Below are positions 10,600 through 21,918 of a DNA stretch of 64,000 bases, piece after piece (within the stretch, counting starts at the first letter, position 1; each line of letters starts with the position of its first letter). This DNA comes from Ferrimonas aestuarii (GTDB lineage: Bacteria > Pseudomonadota > Gammaproteobacteria > Enterobacterales > Shewanellaceae): positions 50,594-114,593 of the forward strand of contig NZ_SWCJ01000016.1 in assembly GCF_005116665.1 (NCBI RefSeq). The letters run 5' to 3'. Below the pieces are notes generated by a model, which saw only the letters and a program-made list of their open reading frames with translations, was not told the origin of the DNA and did no database searches. The translations under genes and the position numbers were made by a program.

Positions 10600-12141
10600 T
10601 TACCAGGTCTGAGTTGCAATGAACTTTTCCAAAGCTGCTTGCAGCTGAGATTCGATGTCGGAGTTGTAGTCTCCAGTCTCGTCGATCAGCTTCATCAGTT
10701 CGGCATGTTCTGCATGCACATAGGAGAGCAGCGCAGCTTCGAAATCACCGATTTTTGCTACTTCGATGGTTTTCAGGAAGCCTTTTTCAGCTGCGAAGAT
10801 GACAACGGCCTGCTCAGCAACACTCATAGGAGCGTATTGCTTCTGCTTCATCAGCTCGGTTACACGCTCACCTTGATCCAGCTGCGCCTTAGTGGCGTCA
10901 TCCAGGTCAGAGGAGAACTGAGCAAATGCAGCAAGTTCGCGGTACTGAGACAGAGCGGTACGAATACCACCGGACAGCTTCTTGATGATCTTGGTCTGAG
11001 CCGCACCACCTACACGAGATACCGAGATACCTGGGTTAACCGCAGGACGTAGGCCAGCGTTAAACAGGTCGGTTTCCAGGAAGATCTGACCATCGGTAAT
11101 GGAAATTACGTTGGTCGGTACGAATGCAGATACGTCACCCGCTTGGGTTTCAATGATTGGCAGGGCGGTCAGAGAACCGGTCTTACCTTTCACTTCACCG
11201 TTAGTGAACTTTTCTACGTAGTCAGCGTTTACACGAGCAGCACGCTCCAGCAGACGGCTGTGGAGGTAGAATACGTCACCTGGGTATGCTTCACGGCCTG
11301 GTGGGCGCTTCAGAAGCAGAGAGATCTGACGGTAAGCAACAGCCTGCTTAGACAGGTCATCGTATACGATCAGAGCATCTTCACCGCGGTCACGGAAGTA
11401 TTCACCCATGGCACAACCAGAATATGGTGCCAGGTACTGCAGTGCAGCAGACTCAGATGCAGAAGCAACAACCACGATGGTGTTCTTCAGTGCATCGTGC
11501 TCTTCCAGCTTACGTACTACGTTAGCGATGGTAGAGGCCTTCTGGCCAATCGCAACGTATACAGAGAAGATGCCAGAGTCACGCTGGTTGATGATTGCAT
11601 CGATGGCCAGAGCGGTTTTACCGGTCTGACGGTCACCAATGATCAGCTCACGCTGGCCACGGCCGATTGGAATCATGGAGTCAACAGACTTATAACCAGT
11701 CTGTACCGGCTGAGATACACCTTCACGCTCAATTACGCCAGGTGCAATCACTTCTACCGGTGAGAAACCGTCGTTGTCGATTGGGCCTTTGCCATCAATT
11801 GGCTCACCCAAAGTGTTAACAACACGGCCCAGCAGACCACGACCAACTGGAACTTCCAGAATACGGCCAGTGGACTTAACCTTGATGCCCTCAGCCAGAT
11901 CGGCGTATGGGCCCATAACTACGGCACCAACGGAGTCACGCTCCAAGTTCAGTGCGATAGCGAAACGGTTGCCAGGAAGCTCAATCATTTCACCCTGCAT
12001 CACGTCGGCCAGGCCGTGGATGCGGATAATACCGTCGCTTACAGATACGATGGTACCTTCATTGCGAGCTTCGTTGACAACATTGAACTGTTCAATACGT
12101 TGTTTGATCAGTTCACTGATTTCAGTTGAATTCAGTTGCAT
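10600..12141 (-). CDS. atpA: ATP synthase F1 alpha subunit
   Basis: This is the non-catalytic, nucleotide-binding subunit of F1. Its 513 residues equal the E. coli length. The Walker A motif GDRQTGKT is at 169-176, exactly where the family has it. The ATPase alpha/beta signature [17 protein letters not shown] is near residue 365. The N-terminal [16 protein letters not shown] helix contacts the delta subunit encoded by the preceding atpH. Confidence 0.98.
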   Translation of the reverse strand: MQLNSTEISELIKQRIEQFNVVNEARNEGTIVSVSDGIIRIHGLADVMQGEMIELPGNRFAIALNLERDSVGAVVMGPYADLAEGIKVKSTGRILEVPVGRGLLGRVVNTLGEPIDGKGPIDNDGFSPVEVIAPGVIEREGVSQPVQTGYKSVDSMIPIGRGQRELIIGDRQTGKTALAIDAIINQRDSGIFSVYVAIGQKASTIANVVRKLEEHDALKNTIVVVASASESAALQYLAPYSGCAMGEYFRDRGEDALIVYDDLSKQAVAYRQISLLLKRPPGREAYPGDVFYLHSRLLERAARVNADYVEKFTNGEVKGKTGSLTALPIIETQAGDVSAFVPTNVISITDGQIFLETDLFNAGLRPAVNPGISVSRVGGAAQTKIIKKLSGGIRTALSQYRELAAFAQFSSDLDDATKAQLDQGERVTELMKQKQYAPMSVAEQAVVIFAAEKGFLKTIEVAKIGDFEAALLSYVHAEHAELMKLIDETGDYNSDIESQLQAALEKFIATQTW

Positions 12142-12154
12142 GCTTAAATCCCCG

Positions 12155-12688
12155 TTAGGATTGCAGCGTATCGGCCATGCGGTTTAATTTACCGCGGACC
12201 GAGCCATCAATGACCAAGTCACCAGCGCTGATAACAACACCGGCGATAAGCTGCGGATCAACACTGCTGTTGAGCTTTACTTTACGTGCCAGTTTCTTTT
12301 CTAGCGTTTCAGTAATGCTCTGCAGTTGCTGTTCATTTAGTTCTGTTGCTGAAACCACATCGGCTTCAACTACGCTTGCGTGCTCGTCGGCCAACTCTTT
12401 AAACAGAGCCGCCACTGCTGGCAGTGCAGTTAGACGTCCATTTTCAGCCATCACCTTAATCAGGTTTTGTCCATGGTCGTTCAGGTTTTCGCCGCAGACC
12501 TTAATAAAGATCTCGGAAACCTGCTCAACCCCAATGGCGCCAGACAACAGATCAGTAATTGCATCGTTTTTTGCTACTTCGGCAGCGAAATCCAGTTGGG
12601 ATTGCCACGCCTCAACGGCTTGATGCTCTACCGCAAACTCAAATGCAGCTTTGGCATAGGGGCGTGCAACAGTAGTCAGTTCAGACAT
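12155..12688 (-). CDS. atpH: ATP synthase F1 delta subunit
   Basis: The 177-residue peripheral-stalk subunit joins F1 to the b-subunit dimer. The [14 protein letters not shown] opening and the C-terminal [25 protein letters not shown] region are the two most conserved parts of the OSCP/delta family. It lies between atpF (15 bases) and atpA (13 bases). Confidence 0.97.
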   Translation of the reverse strand: MSELTTVARPYAKAAFEFAVEHQAVEAWQSQLDFAAEVAKNDAITDLLSGAIGVEQVSEIFIKVCGENLNDHGQNLIKVMAENGRLTALPAVAALFKELADEHASVVEADVVSATELNEQQLQSITETLEKKLARKVKLNSSVDPQLIAGVVISAGDLVIDGSVRGKLNRMADTLQS

Positions 12689-12703
12689 ATGCCCTTTCCC
12701 CTA

Positions 12704-13174
12704 TTAAAGCTCCGCGGCCAATTTTTCAACGATGTCGCTATGTGCGTCAGCGTCGATGGTACGCTCAATGATCTTCTCAGCACCGGCGATGGCCAGAACA
12801 GCTACCTGCTTACGCAGAGCTTCTTTGGCACGGTTACGCTCGGCTTCGATTTCTGCGTGACCCTGAGCGATGATTTTCGCACGCTCAGCTTCCGCTTCTT
12901 CCTTAGCTTCGTCGACAATTTGCGCTTTACGCTTGTTGGCTTGCTCAATGATCTCGCCAGCTTGTGCTTTAGCATCTTTCAGCTTGTCGCTGATGTCTGC
13001 TTGAGCCAGCTCAAGATCTTTTGATGCACGGTCAGCGTTTGCCAGACCATCCGCGATTGTTTTCTGTCGTGCTTCGATGGCAGCCATCAAAGGTGGCCAT
13101 ACATACTTCATGCAGAACCAGACAAAAACAATAAAGGCGATCATCTGACCAATAAAAGTCGCGTTGATACTCAC
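12704..13174 (-). CDS. atpF: ATP synthase Fo b subunit
   Basis: This is the 156-residue peripheral stalk, the same length as in E. coli. One N-terminal membrane segment ([20 protein letters not shown], residues ~7-26) is followed by a long, charged, alanine-rich helix that dimerises and reaches F1. The stator connects subunit a to delta. It is third in line after atpB and atpE. Confidence 0.96.
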   Translation of the reverse strand: MSINATFIGQMIAFIVFVWFCMKYVWPPLMAAIEARQKTIADGLANADRASKDLELAQADISDKLKDAKAQAGEIIEQANKRKAQIVDEAKEEAEAERAKIIAQGHAEIEAERNRAKEALRKQVAVLAIAGAEKIIERTIDADAHSDIVEKLAAEL

Positions 13175-13251
13175 AACGGCTCCTCCTCAAAACCCATTCA
13201 AAGTCGGTTTCGGTACTCCGAAACGCGTAGACATTGGATTAAAGGGTCGCC

Positions 13252-13509
<258 letters not shown>

Positions 13510-13513
13510 TTAA

Positions 13514-14338
<825 letters not shown>

Positions 14339-14779
14339 TCATCCCAAATGTTTTCGTTGAAACAACAAAGGTGCCATCCATAACACCAAAAGTGCCGAAA
14401 TGTAGCTGCCAAATAGGGCCCGTGGGTCCGATTTGACCACTGCAAATGCCAGCACGAACAGAGTTACGGTTAGCATCAGTTTAATCGCTTCTCCCCGGTA
14501 AAAGGCGTTGACCACATTACCGGTTACCTTTTCCCAACGAGGAGAGAAGGTGAGGATTGCGAATACGAAGTGGGGCACAACAGCCACACAGCCACCCATT
14601 AAGGCTGACAGTGCCATCTGTTCTCCCCACAGTACGAAACAAAGCGTACTAATCAGAGCTACCACCGCTGCTTGGCAGGCAACCAACCGATATGCGGTCA
14701 GTCTCCCTTTGCGTCTGGGATCTCGTCTCAACGCTTTGACTCCGTAATCTTTAATAAGAAGGTGGTTTTTACTTACCAC
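14339..14779 (-). CDS. atpI: ATP synthase subunit I (assembly accessory protein)
   Basis: This is the small membrane protein at the head of the operon, with four hydrophobic segments. The family is thought to help c-ring assembly or magnesium uptake and is not essential. At 146 residues it is somewhat longer than the E. coli protein because of a basic N-terminal region (DPRRKGRLTAYR). The frame starts with GTG; no internal ATG comes before the first membrane segment, so the exact start is uncertain. The operon promoter should lie upstream, in 14780-15100. Confidence 0.85.
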   Translation of the reverse strand: MVSKNHLLIKDYGVKALRRDPRRKGRLTAYRLVACQAAVVALISTLCFVLWGEQMALSALMGGCVAVVPHFVFAILTFSPRWEKVTGNVVNAFYRGEAIKLMLTVTLFVLAFAVVKSDPRALFGSYISALLVLWMAPLLFQRKHLG

Positions 14780-15126
14780 GATCTGCCTAAAAGCAAGCGA
14801 AAGTATACCTACTTACCTTGACGATGCAACCAAACCCACCCGCGAAAACTGTGACCTAGATCCTTAGCAGCAGTGGACCCATACGGAGTTAATTCACACC
14901 ATGACAGTCATATTAGTTATTGATCAACAAACAGCAGTTATAACGATTCGGATTCGAACCAAATACTGTGCATTTACTCCGCAAATTTTTTATTTATGCG
15001 ATTTATTCTGATGTTTATAAACGTATTTATAATTTAAATTACGCTCAATTGGACATTTTGACCGTAATGGTGTTTAGGGCACTACCAAGGAAGAAAAATC
15101 GAGTTTGTGGTTAGGATCACAACCAC
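14780..15126. other. Intergenic region holding the presumed atp operon promoter
   Basis: No gene is visible in these ~350 bases between atpI and the parB terminator. The part at 14990-15060 is very AT-rich. On the minus strand TTGAGC (near 15050) with TACGTT 17 bases later is a possible sigma-70 promoter, but the match is poor. A GGATTCGAACC sequence at 14950-14960 resembles a tRNA T-arm, but no tRNA can be folded around it. Confidence 0.4.
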
Positions 15127-15153
15127 AAAAAAACCTCCCGAAGGAGGTTTTTT
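15127..15153 (-). terminator. Intrinsic terminator after parB
   Basis: CCTCC and GGAGG with a CGAA loop are flanked by seven A and six T residues. It starts right next to the parB stop codon and may work in both directions. Confidence 0.85.
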
Positions 15154-15154
15154 C

Positions 15155-16072
15155 TTAATTGGCCATAACGCGACTTAGAATACCATCGAGCTGTTCGAGG
15201 TCATCGTAGCTGATCACCAGCTTACCTTTGCCCTTAGTCCCTTGCTGAATATCAACCTTAGCACCTAGGTGCTCGGTCAACTGATTCAGCAATCGGCTTA
15301 CATCCGGGTCTACAGTCTTAGCCGGCTTTTCCGCTTTAGGTTGCTGCTGTTTTGACACCAGTTTTTCAGTATCACGAACCGTTAGTCCCTTCGCCACAAC
15401 CGTACGGGCAGCCATAGTCTGCTCATCGCCTTCCAAAGCCAAGAGCGCTCGGGCATGCCCCATCTCGATATCGCCATGCTCCAGCAGAGTTTTCACCTCA
15501 TCGTTGAGGTTATTCAATCGAAGCAGGTTAGAGATGGTGGCTCGAGACTTACCAACGGCCTGAGCGACTTCGGCATGAGTCATCTCAAACTCATCCGCCA
15601 ACCGCTGCAGCGCAATGGCTTCCTCCATGGCATTGAGGTTTTCGCGCTGAATGTTTTCAATCAGGGCGATGGCCACGGCGGCTTCGTCTTCCACCTCTTT
15701 GATAATGCAAGGCACCAGATCCAGCCCAGCTATCTGAGCCGCTCGCCAGCGGCGTTCCCCAGCCAGAATCTCATAACGCTCATCACCAATAGGGCGGATG
15801 ACAATCGGCTGCAATATGCCTTGATTACGAATGGACTCGGCCAACTCATCAAGGGCTTCCGGTGACATGTCGCGACGAGGCTGGTAAACGCCACGCTGCA
15901 AACGCTCCAATCGGATCTTTACCAAGGCACCGTCCGACGGCGCCTCAACCGGTACAGAGATCTCAGGAGTAGGCTGGGGCTCAGCGGGTTTCTGCTTTTC
16001 CACCACCGACTTGCTGCTGCCCAATAGGGCATCCAAGCCTTTCCCCAAACCTCGTTTCTTTGCTGCAGACAT
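15155..16072 (-). CDS. parB: Chromosome partitioning protein ParB
   Basis: ParB binds parS sites, loads CTP, slides as a clamp on DNA and stimulates ParA. The 305-residue protein opens with the KKRGLGKGLDALLG motif that contacts ParA. The CTP/arginine box GERRWRAAQIAG is near residue 105, followed by a central helix-turn-helix (MTHAEVAQAVGKSRATISN) and a C-terminal dimerisation part. The likely targets are the three palindromes at 28200, 30748 and 37095. It follows parA by 9 bases. Confidence 0.97.
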   Translation of the reverse strand: MSAAKKRGLGKGLDALLGSSKSVVEKQKPAEPQPTPEISVPVEAPSDGALVKIRLERLQRGVYQPRRDMSPEALDELAESIRNQGILQPIVIRPIGDERYEILAGERRWRAAQIAGLDLVPCIIKEVEDEAAVAIALIENIQRENLNAMEEAIALQRLADEFEMTHAEVAQAVGKSRATISNLLRLNNLNDEVKTLLEHGDIEMGHARALLALEGDEQTMAARTVVAKGLTVRDTEKLVSKQQQPKAEKPAKTVDPDVSRLLNQLTEHLGAKVDIQQGTKGKGKLVISYDDLEQLDGILSRVMAN

Positions 16073-16081
16073 GGTGTTCCT

Positions 16082-16873
16082 TTAGACCTCTTCGGCTTGT
16101 GGTTCAGTGCGTTCGGCTCGGCGTAACATCTCGCCAGCTAAGGCCAAGTACGCCTTAGCGCCAGCACTGCTTTTGTCATAATAGATCGCTGGTGCGCCGA
16201 AGCTTGGCGCTTCAGCCAGTCGAACGTTCCGAGGGATAACGGTGCGATACACCTTATCGCCAAAATGCTGTTTTAGCTGATCGGAAACGTCATTGGCCAA
16301 GCGATTACGTGGGTCGTACATGGTACGCAAGATACCCTCAATGGCCAAATCTGGGTTCACCACCGCCGCAAGCTTACTGATGGTGTCAATCAATGCGGTT
16401 AATCCCTCAAGGGCATAATACTCGCACTGCATCGGCACCAGCACCGAATCGGCGGCGCCCATGGCATTCACGGTCAGCATATTCAGCGATGGCGGACAGT
16501 CGATAAAGATAAAGTCGTAATCGTCCTGAACTTCCGCTAGGGCATTTCTTAAACGCACTTCGCGCGCAAAAAACTCCATAAGCTTAATTTCGGCAGCGGT
16601 CACGTCGGCGTTGGCAGCGATCAGATCGTATTTACCGTTGGTATCTTTAACGATGACCTCTTTGGCTGGGGTTTCCTCAACCAGCAGATCGTAAGCGGAA
16701 TACTCCACTTCGTATTTGTCGACACCGCTCCCCATGGTGGCGTTGCCCTGTGGATCCAAATCGACCAGCAACACCCGGCGACGGGTGGCGGCCAAAGAGG
16801 CGGCTAAGTTCACACAGGTAGTGGTTTTACCTACGCCCCCTTTCTGGTTTGCAACAGCAATCACTCTAGCCAT
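16082..16873 (-). CDS. parA: Chromosome partitioning ATPase ParA (Soj type)
   Basis: This is a Walker-type ATPase that forms gradients on the nucleoid and moves ParB-parS complexes. The deviant Walker A motif KGGVGKTT is at residues 11-18, followed by LLVDLDPQGNATMGSG and the FIFIDCPPSLNML Walker B region. The 263-residue length and the lack of an N-terminal DNA-binding domain mark it as the chromosomal type. The gene order mnmG-rsmG-parA-parB is the usual one beside the origin. Confidence 0.97.
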   Translation of the reverse strand: MARVIAVANQKGGVGKTTTCVNLAASLAATRRRVLLVDLDPQGNATMGSGVDKYEVEYSAYDLLVEETPAKEVIVKDTNGKYDLIAANADVTAAEIKLMEFFAREVRLRNALAEVQDDYDFIFIDCPPSLNMLTVNAMGAADSVLVPMQCEYYALEGLTALIDTISKLAAVVNPDLAIEGILRTMYDPRNRLANDVSDQLKQHFGDKVYRTVIPRNVRLAEAPSFGAPAIYYDKSSAGAKAYLALAGEMLRRAERTEPQAEEV

Positions 16874-16888
16874 GAATGGATCCCCAAT

Positions 16889-17542
16889 TTAATTACTCTG
16901 TTTCTTGACCATCACCAGGTGACGCTGAGCGTCCAACTCTGGCACCAGCAGCTCCTGCTGTTGAAGAATCTCAAATCCTGCAGGAATGGCCTGCATCTCT
17001 TCCGGATCAAGTTGCCCCTTTAGGGCATAGAAGTGGCCGTTATCATCCGGTAAGTGATGACACCAGCTCAACATATCGTTCAGTGAGGCAAAAGCTCGGC
17101 TCAACACGCCATCGAACTTCTGCTCAGGTTGATACTCCTCCACCCGGCTCTGTACAGGGGTGACATTTTTCAACCCTAAACTGTGTACCACGGTGGTGAT
17201 GAATCGAATACGTTTTCCAAGGCTATCTAACAATACAAACTCTTTATCTGGATTGCAGATTGCCAGTGGCAATCCTGGAAGACCTGGGCCGGTGCCCACA
17301 TCGATAAAGCGTTTTCCTTGCAGGTGTGGGCCGACCACAATGCTGTCCATGATGTGACTCACCAACATCTGCTTGGGATCACGGATGGAGGTCAGGTTAT
17401 AGGCCTTATTCCATTTGTTGAGCAGTTCAACCAACTTCACCAGTTGTTGCTGCTGTTCGGAGGACAAAGGCAGATCGGTTTGCGCAACCAACTCTGCAAG
17501 CCTAGTGGCTAACACGTGTTGATACCCTTTGGATTGAAACAA
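16889..17542 (-). CDS. rsmG: 16S rRNA (guanine527-N7)-methyltransferase
   Basis: RsmG (GidB) uses S-adenosylmethionine to methylate G527 of 16S rRNA; its loss gives low-level streptomycin resistance in other bacteria. The SAM-binding loop is [16 protein letters not shown], near residue 80, and [15 protein letters not shown] is a conserved block before it. The 217-residue length is usual. It lies 59 bases after mnmG, with a GC-rich hairpin (near 17572-17590) in the gap that lacks a T run. Confidence 0.96.
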   Translation of the reverse strand: MFQSKGYQHVLATRLAELVAQTDLPLSSEQQQQLVKLVELLNKWNKAYNLTSIRDPKQMLVSHIMDSIVVGPHLQGKRFIDVGTGPGLPGLPLAICNPDKEFVLLDSLGKRIRFITTVVHSLGLKNVTPVQSRVEEYQPEQKFDGVLSRAFASLNDMLSWCHHLPDDNGHFYALKGQLDPEEMQAIPAGFEILQQQELLVPELDAQRHLVMVKKQSN

Positions 17543-17601
17543 TGATAAACGGTTTATTATGCGGTGCGAAGCGGGGCTTGGAAAGCCCCGCGTGGGGATG
17601 G

Positions 17602-19491
17602 TTACGCGGTTTTTCGTAGTAAACCGTGTTTTTTGAGGTAAACCAGCAGCAGAGAGATGGCCGCAGGGGTAATTCCAGAGATACGAGAAGCCGCTCCCAG
17701 AGTTTCTGGTTTGTGAGATTTGAGCTTGGCAACCACCTCATTGGAGAGGCCAGATACCTGACTGTAATCCATATCTTCAGGCAATTTGGTTTGCTCATTG
17801 CGCTGAGTTTTGGCGATCTCATCTTTCTGGCGCTCAATGTAGCCGGCGTATTTGATCTGAATCTCTACCTGCTCAGCGGCCTTTGGATCGCTCAGACCCG
17901 GGCCAACATCGGAAACCTGCATCAACTGAGCGTAGGTCAATTCAGGTCGACGAATCAGCTCCTCAAGGTTCGCTTCTCGAGACAGTGGCGTCTTCAGTTG
18001 TGGGTTGAGCTCATCCGCTTGAACACCGGTTTTCTGAACGTAGGTGCTACGCAGACGTTGTTTCTCCTGCTCAATGGCTTCCACTTTCTCGTTAAATGCC
18101 GCCCAGCGATGATCGTCCACCAGACCCAGCTCACGACCCTCAGGGGTTAAGCGTAGATCGGCGTTATCTTCACGAAGCAGCAAGCGATATTCGGCACGAG
18201 AGGTAAACATCCGGTACGGTTCTTTGGTGCCCAAGGTGGACAGATCGTCAACCAATACACCTAGATAAGCTTGATCCCGCTTCGGCGCCCACGCTTCCAG
18301 CTCTTTCACTTTGCGAGCGGCATTAAGGCCAGCCAGCAACCCTTGAGCGCCCGCTTCTTCGTAGCCGGTGGTGCCGTTGATCTGTCCAGCGAAGAACAGG
18401 CCATCAATGAAACGGGTTTCCAAGCTGGATTTTAGGTCGCGAGGATCGAAGAAATCGTACTCGATGGCGTAACCTGGACGCAGAATCTGTGCCTGTTCAA
18501 AACCGGTAATTGAGCGGATCAGCTTCAGCTGTACATCAAACGGTAGCGAGGTTGAGATGCCGTTTGGATAGATCTCGATGCTGTTTAGCCCTTCTGGCTC
18601 CACAAAAATTTGGTGGCTGTTTTTGTCGGCAAAGCGCATCACCTTGTCTTCAATTGACGGGCAATAACGAGGACCAACCCCTTCAATGACGCCAGCGTAC
18701 ATTGGGCTACGATCCAAATTGGATCGAATGATCTCGTGAGTACGCTCATTGGTGTGAGTGATGTAACACGGGATCTGCTGTGGGTGATCCGATGCTTTGC
18801 CAATGAAAGACACGGTTGGAATCGGGGTATCACCCGGCTGAGCTTGCATTACCGAGTAGTCCAATGTGCGAGTATCCAAACGAGCTGGCGTGCCGGTTTT
18901 CAGTCGATCAACACGGAACGGCAGTTCTCGAAGACGACGAGCCAATGCATTAGAAGGTGGATCTCCGGCACGACCGCCTTGGTAGTTGTCTAAGCCAATG
19001 TGGATCTGACCCCCTAGGAAGGTACCAACCGTTAATACGACGGTAGTCGCATCAAAACGCACTCCAGCCTGGGTTACTACACCAACAACGCGATCCTGTT
19101 CAACCACAAGATCATCAACCGCTTGCTGGAAGATCGTTAAATTATCTTGAGCAAATAAGATCTGTTGGATCGCTTGGCGATACAGAGCACGGTCGGTTTG
19201 GGCGCGAGTTGCCCGTACTGCAGGGCCTTTAGAGGCATTTAGAGTACGAAACTGAATACCAGCGCGATCCGTTGCCAATGCCATGGCCCCGCCTAACGCA
19301 TCGATCTCTTTAACTAGATGACCTTTTCCGATCCCACCGATCGCAGGGTTGCAGGACATCTGACCCAGCGTATCAAGGTTGTGTGTGAGTAGTAGGGTTT
19401 TTACGCCCATGCGAGCACTGGCTAATGCGGCTTCGGTACCTGCATGGCCTCCGCCTACCACAATGACGTCATAACGCTCTTGAGCCTGCAT
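17602..19491 (-). CDS. mnmG: tRNA uridine-5-carboxymethylaminomethyl modification enzyme MnmG
   Basis: MnmG (GidA) works with MnmE to add the carboxymethylaminomethyl or aminomethyl group to U34 of certain tRNAs, using FAD and methylene-tetrahydrofolate. The FAD-binding GGGHAG motif is at residues 13-18. The [13 protein letters not shown] block and the [17 protein letters not shown] block are diagnostic. The length of 629 equals the E. coli protein. It lies immediately beside oriC, as in Vibrio and E. coli, and its transcript leads away from the origin. Confidence 0.98.
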   Translation of the reverse strand: MQAQERYDVIVVGGGHAGTEAALASARMGVKTLLLTHNLDTLGQMSCNPAIGGIGKGHLVKEIDALGGAMALATDRAGIQFRTLNASKGPAVRATRAQTDRALYRQAIQQILFAQDNLTIFQQAVDDLVVEQDRVVGVVTQAGVRFDATTVVLTVGTFLGGQIHIGLDNYQGGRAGDPPSNALARRLRELPFRVDRLKTGTPARLDTRTLDYSVMQAQPGDTPIPTVSFIGKASDHPQQIPCYITHTNERTHEIIRSNLDRSPMYAGVIEGVGPRYCPSIEDKVMRFADKNSHQIFVEPEGLNSIEIYPNGISTSLPFDVQLKLIRSITGFEQAQILRPGYAIEYDFFDPRDLKSSLETRFIDGLFFAGQINGTTGYEEAGAQGLLAGLNAARKVKELEAWAPKRDQAYLGVLVDDLSTLGTKEPYRMFTSRAEYRLLLREDNADLRLTPEGRELGLVDDHRWAAFNEKVEAIEQEKQRLRSTYVQKTGVQADELNPQLKTPLSREANLEELIRRPELTYAQLMQVSDVGPGLSDPKAAEQVEIQIKYAGYIERQKDEIAKTQRNEQTKLPEDMDYSQVSGLSNEVVAKLKSHKPETLGAASRISGITPAAISLLLVYLKKHGLLRKTA

Positions 19492-19520
19492 CTATATTTA
19501 CCCTCTGGATCGGATTGGTC

Positions 19521-19550
19521 TAAAAAAAGCGGTGCATTCTAGCACCGCTT
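19521..19550 (-). terminator. Intrinsic terminator between oriC and mnmG
   Basis: AGCGGTGC and GCACCGCT pair around an ATTCTA loop. On the minus strand a run of seven T residues follows. The position suggests that it stops minus-strand transcripts crossing the origin from mioC before they enter mnmG. Confidence 0.75.
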
Positions 19551-19559
19551 CTAGTGGAG

Positions 19560-19911
19560 AGAAAAGTGCAATTTTTAGTCTGAGAGATCTTGGTGAAAAG
19601 CTAATAGATCATAAAGATCTATATATAAGATCTTTATTATTTTTACTCTTATAGAGGCCGTTTTCTGTGGTTAAGTCAGTATTTATCATAACGATCAGGA
19701 TCTTAAGTGCGATCGATCCCTGTGAGTAGATCCGGATCAAAGGCCGTATAAGGTGGGGTTAGATCGCTGTTTTATACACAGGCTAGATCGCTTTAGATCG
19801 AGGGTGTGAATTAATCCCCGATAAGATCGCAGTTTGATCCAAGGTTATGCACAAACACCTGTTAATTAGTGTTGTTTCTGTGAGTAACCTTGGATCTATT
19901 GTGTATAACGA
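19560..19911. other. Probable chromosomal replication origin (oriC)
   Basis: This is the gap between mnmG and mioC, the classic site of oriC in enteric bacteria and vibrios. I count at least 17 GATC sites in ~340 bases. DnaA boxes are at 19772-19780 (TTATACACA), 19845-19853 (TTATGCACA) and 19900-19908 (reverse-strand TTATACACA). A one-mismatch box lies at 19666-19674. An AT-rich tract at 19600-19650 with several AGATCT repeats looks like the unwinding element with its 13-mers. GGCCGTATAAGGTGGG before the second box resembles the E. coli oriC right half by memory. Confidence 0.88.
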
Positions 19912-20352
19912 TCAAGACTTCAACAGGGAGATCAGAGGTTGGATCCACTCTAATGCCTGATCTTCTGGGAGATCCACCGCTTGTACATCGATCTCGATCT
20001 TATTCACAAGCGCAGTGGCACCTTGCTGGGTTAGCCTGTGATCAAGTAAAGAAGCCGCTTGGCAAAAGGTATCGTAGCTGGAGTCACCAATGCCGCAAAT
20101 GGCGAATCGAATGCTGGAAAGATCGGCAGTTTCCAGCTCAGAAAACAGCTTATGTAGGTTATCTGGCAGTTCTCCTGCCCCGTGAGTTGAGGTCACAACG
20201 AGCCAGTTTTGGTGTTCGATCACCTGATTCAACTCAGGCTCTAGGTACTGTTCTGTGTCGATGCCGTTGTCATTTAACAGCTCAATCAGTTCATCGGAAA
20301 CAGCTTCTGCGTTACCTAATGTGGTTCCGACGATGACGGCAGTTGTGGTCAT
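19912..20352 (-). CDS. mioC: Flavodoxin-like protein MioC
   Basis: This is a 146-residue FMN-binding flavodoxin-fold protein, linked in E. coli to biotin synthase activity and known for its place beside oriC. I chose the ATG at 20352: an AGGA ribosome binding site precedes it, and the protein then starts MTTTAVIVGTTLGNAEAVSD, as flavodoxins do (FMN phosphate loop). A longer frame runs 22 codons further up but has no family match. Its transcription runs into oriC and may affect initiation. GATC sites continue into its 3' end. Confidence 0.9.
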   Translation of the reverse strand: MTTTAVIVGTTLGNAEAVSDELIELLNDNGIDTEQYLEPELNQVIEHQNWLVVTSTHGAGELPDNLHKLFSELETADLSSIRFAICGIGDSSYDTFCQAASLLDHRLTQQGATALVNKIEIDVQAVDLPEDQALEWIQPLISLLKS

Positions 20353-20416
20353 AGTGGTGTTCCTACTGGTGAATGTCACTCCATTATAGAGCTGGGATTT
20401 CGGTGAGAATAGAGGC

Positions 20417-20443
20417 ATAAAAAAGCCCGCATAAAGCGGGCTT
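20417..20443 (-). terminator. Intrinsic terminator of mnmE
   Basis: AAGCCCGC and GCGGGCTT (20423-20430 and 20436-20443) form a stem with an ATAAA loop. On the minus strand it ends in a T run. It separates mnmE from mioC. Confidence 0.8.
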
Positions 20444-20470
20444 AACTGTGATTATGTAGACTGCCTCAGT

Positions 20471-21835
20471 CTATTTACCAATGCAGAAGGATGAGAAGAT
20501 TCTGCCCAGCAGATCGTCGGAGCTGAACTCTCCGGTGATCTCCGTAAGCGCTTGCTGCGCCATTCGAAGTTCCTCCGCCAGCAATTCTCCCGCTTGGAAG
20601 ACCTCAAGCTGTTCGCGTCCCATCACGAGGTGGGCATCGGCAGCGGCTAAGGCTTCTAGGTGACGACCTCTAGCCATAAAGCCGCCTTCTCCTGACCCCT
20701 GGTAGCCCATACAGGCTTTCAGGTGATGTCGAAGCGCTTCCATACCGTCACCGGTTTTGGCGGATAGTTTAAACAGCGGGAACTGGTGGTCATCTTCTGT
20801 CAGTTGATCTTCGCCGGTGAGATCGACCTTATTACGGATGATGGTTAGTCCCATCTCTTTTGGTAGACGCGCCATGAATTCGGGCCAGATCTGCATCGGG
20901 TCGATCTCATTGGTTTCAGTGGAATCGATCATCAACAGAACGCGATCGGCCTGCTCAATCTCCTCCCAAGCTCGCTCGATACCGATGCGTTCAACTTCGT
21001 CACTGGCTTCCCGAAGACCGGCAGTATCGATGATGTGCAGTGGCATGCCATCAATGTGGATATGCTCTCTAAGCACATCACGAGTGGTACCAGCGATGTC
21101 AGTAACAATGGCTGACTCACGACCGGCGAGGGCATTAAGCAAGCTGGATTTACCGGCATTAGGTCGACCCGCAATCACCACTTTCATCCCTTCACGCATC
21201 AGCGCGCCTTGACGGGCACTGGCACGCACTGTGGCCAGTTGATCTTGCACTTGTCGCAAATCCGCATCAATTTTGCCGTCAGAAAGGAAATCGACCTCTT
21301 CATCGGGGAAGTCGATGGCCGCTTCGACATAGATGCGCAATACGGTGAGTTTCTCGACCAGATCCATCACCTCTTTGGAGAACTCGCCCTGCATCGACTT
21401 TAGGGCACTGCGTGCGGCTTGTTCTGAGGAGGCCTCGATCAAGTCTGCGATGGCTTCCGCTTGAGCCAGATCCATCTTGTCGTTCAAAAATGCGCGCTCA
21501 GAGAACTCCCCTGGCTTGGCTGTGCGGGCCAAGCCGGTATTGATGATGGCCCGTTGTAGCATGTCCAGCACCACGGGACCGCCGTGGCCTTGAAGCTCCA
21601 AAACGTCCTCGCCAGTGAAGGAGTTTGGAGCCTTGAAGAGCAGGGCAATGCCCTGATCCAGTTGTTGGCCATCGCTGTCCATGAACGGCAGGTAGTCAGC
21701 GTAGCGAACTTTAGGCACGCGAGGCAGTAACTGTTTGGCAATGGCTTCGACGTTGGGACCGGAAATCCGTACGATGCCAACGCCACCACGGCCGGTAGCG
21801 GTGGCTTGAGCCACAATGGTGTCTGTGGGAGTCAT
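20471..21835 (-). CDS. mnmE: tRNA modification GTPase MnmE
   Basis: MnmE (TrmE) is the GTPase partner of MnmG in tRNA U34 modification. With the ATG at 21835 the protein has 454 residues, the same as E. coli, and begins [12 protein letters not shown]. Upstream in-frame ATGs at 21847 and 21862 are possible but add unconserved residues. The GTPase domain shows [10 protein letters not shown] (G1), TDIAGTTRD (G2), DTAGLR (G3) and NKVD (G4). The conserved C-terminal CIGK is present. It lies between yidC and mioC. Confidence 0.96.
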   Translation of the reverse strand: MTPTDTIVAQATATGRGGVGIVRISGPNVEAIAKQLLPRVPKVRYADYLPFMDSDGQQLDQGIALLFKAPNSFTGEDVLELQGHGGPVVLDMLQRAIINTGLARTAKPGEFSERAFLNDKMDLAQAEAIADLIEASSEQAARSALKSMQGEFSKEVMDLVEKLTVLRIYVEAAIDFPDEEVDFLSDGKIDADLRQVQDQLATVRASARQGALMREGMKVVIAGRPNAGKSSLLNALAGRESAIVTDIAGTTRDVLREHIHIDGMPLHIIDTAGLREASDEVERIGIERAWEEIEQADRVLLMIDSTETNEIDPMQIWPEFMARLPKEMGLTIIRNKVDLTGEDQLTEDDHQFPLFKLSAKTGDGMEALRHHLKACMGYQGSGEGGFMARGRHLEALAAADAHLVMGREQLEVFQAGELLAEELRMAQQALTEITGEFSSDDLLGRIFSSFCIGK

Positions 21836-21870
21836 AGGCTTTTGCATTAAAAAGGTTTTCAATAGTGTAC

Positions 21871-21899
21871 AAAAAAAGGCGGCATCAATGCCGCCTTTT
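21871..21899 (-). terminator. Intrinsic terminator of yidC
   Basis: AAAAGGCGGCAT and ATGCCGCCTTTT pair around a short CA loop. On the minus strand it ends in seven T residues. It lies just after yidC and just before mnmE. Confidence 0.85.
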
Positions 21900-21918
21900 C
21901 ACCAATCTTTGCTAGGGG

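Noticed and set aside
10534..11763. Long plus-strand frames opposite atpA
   Set aside because: They are antisense shadows of a highly conserved gene and have no domain of their own.
14942..14970. GGATTCGAACC resembling the T-arm of a tRNA on the minus strand
   Set aside because: No acceptor, D or anticodon stem can be formed in the AT-rich flanks; at most a chance match or old remnant.
17511..17520. AACACGTGTT palindrome considered as a degenerate parS
   Set aside because: It shares only the CACGTG core; the outer bases do not match, and it lies in the rsmG start region.
17572..17590. GC-rich hairpin between mnmG and rsmG considered as a terminator
   Set aside because: The stem is good but no T run follows on the minus strand, and the genes on both sides are usually cotranscribed.
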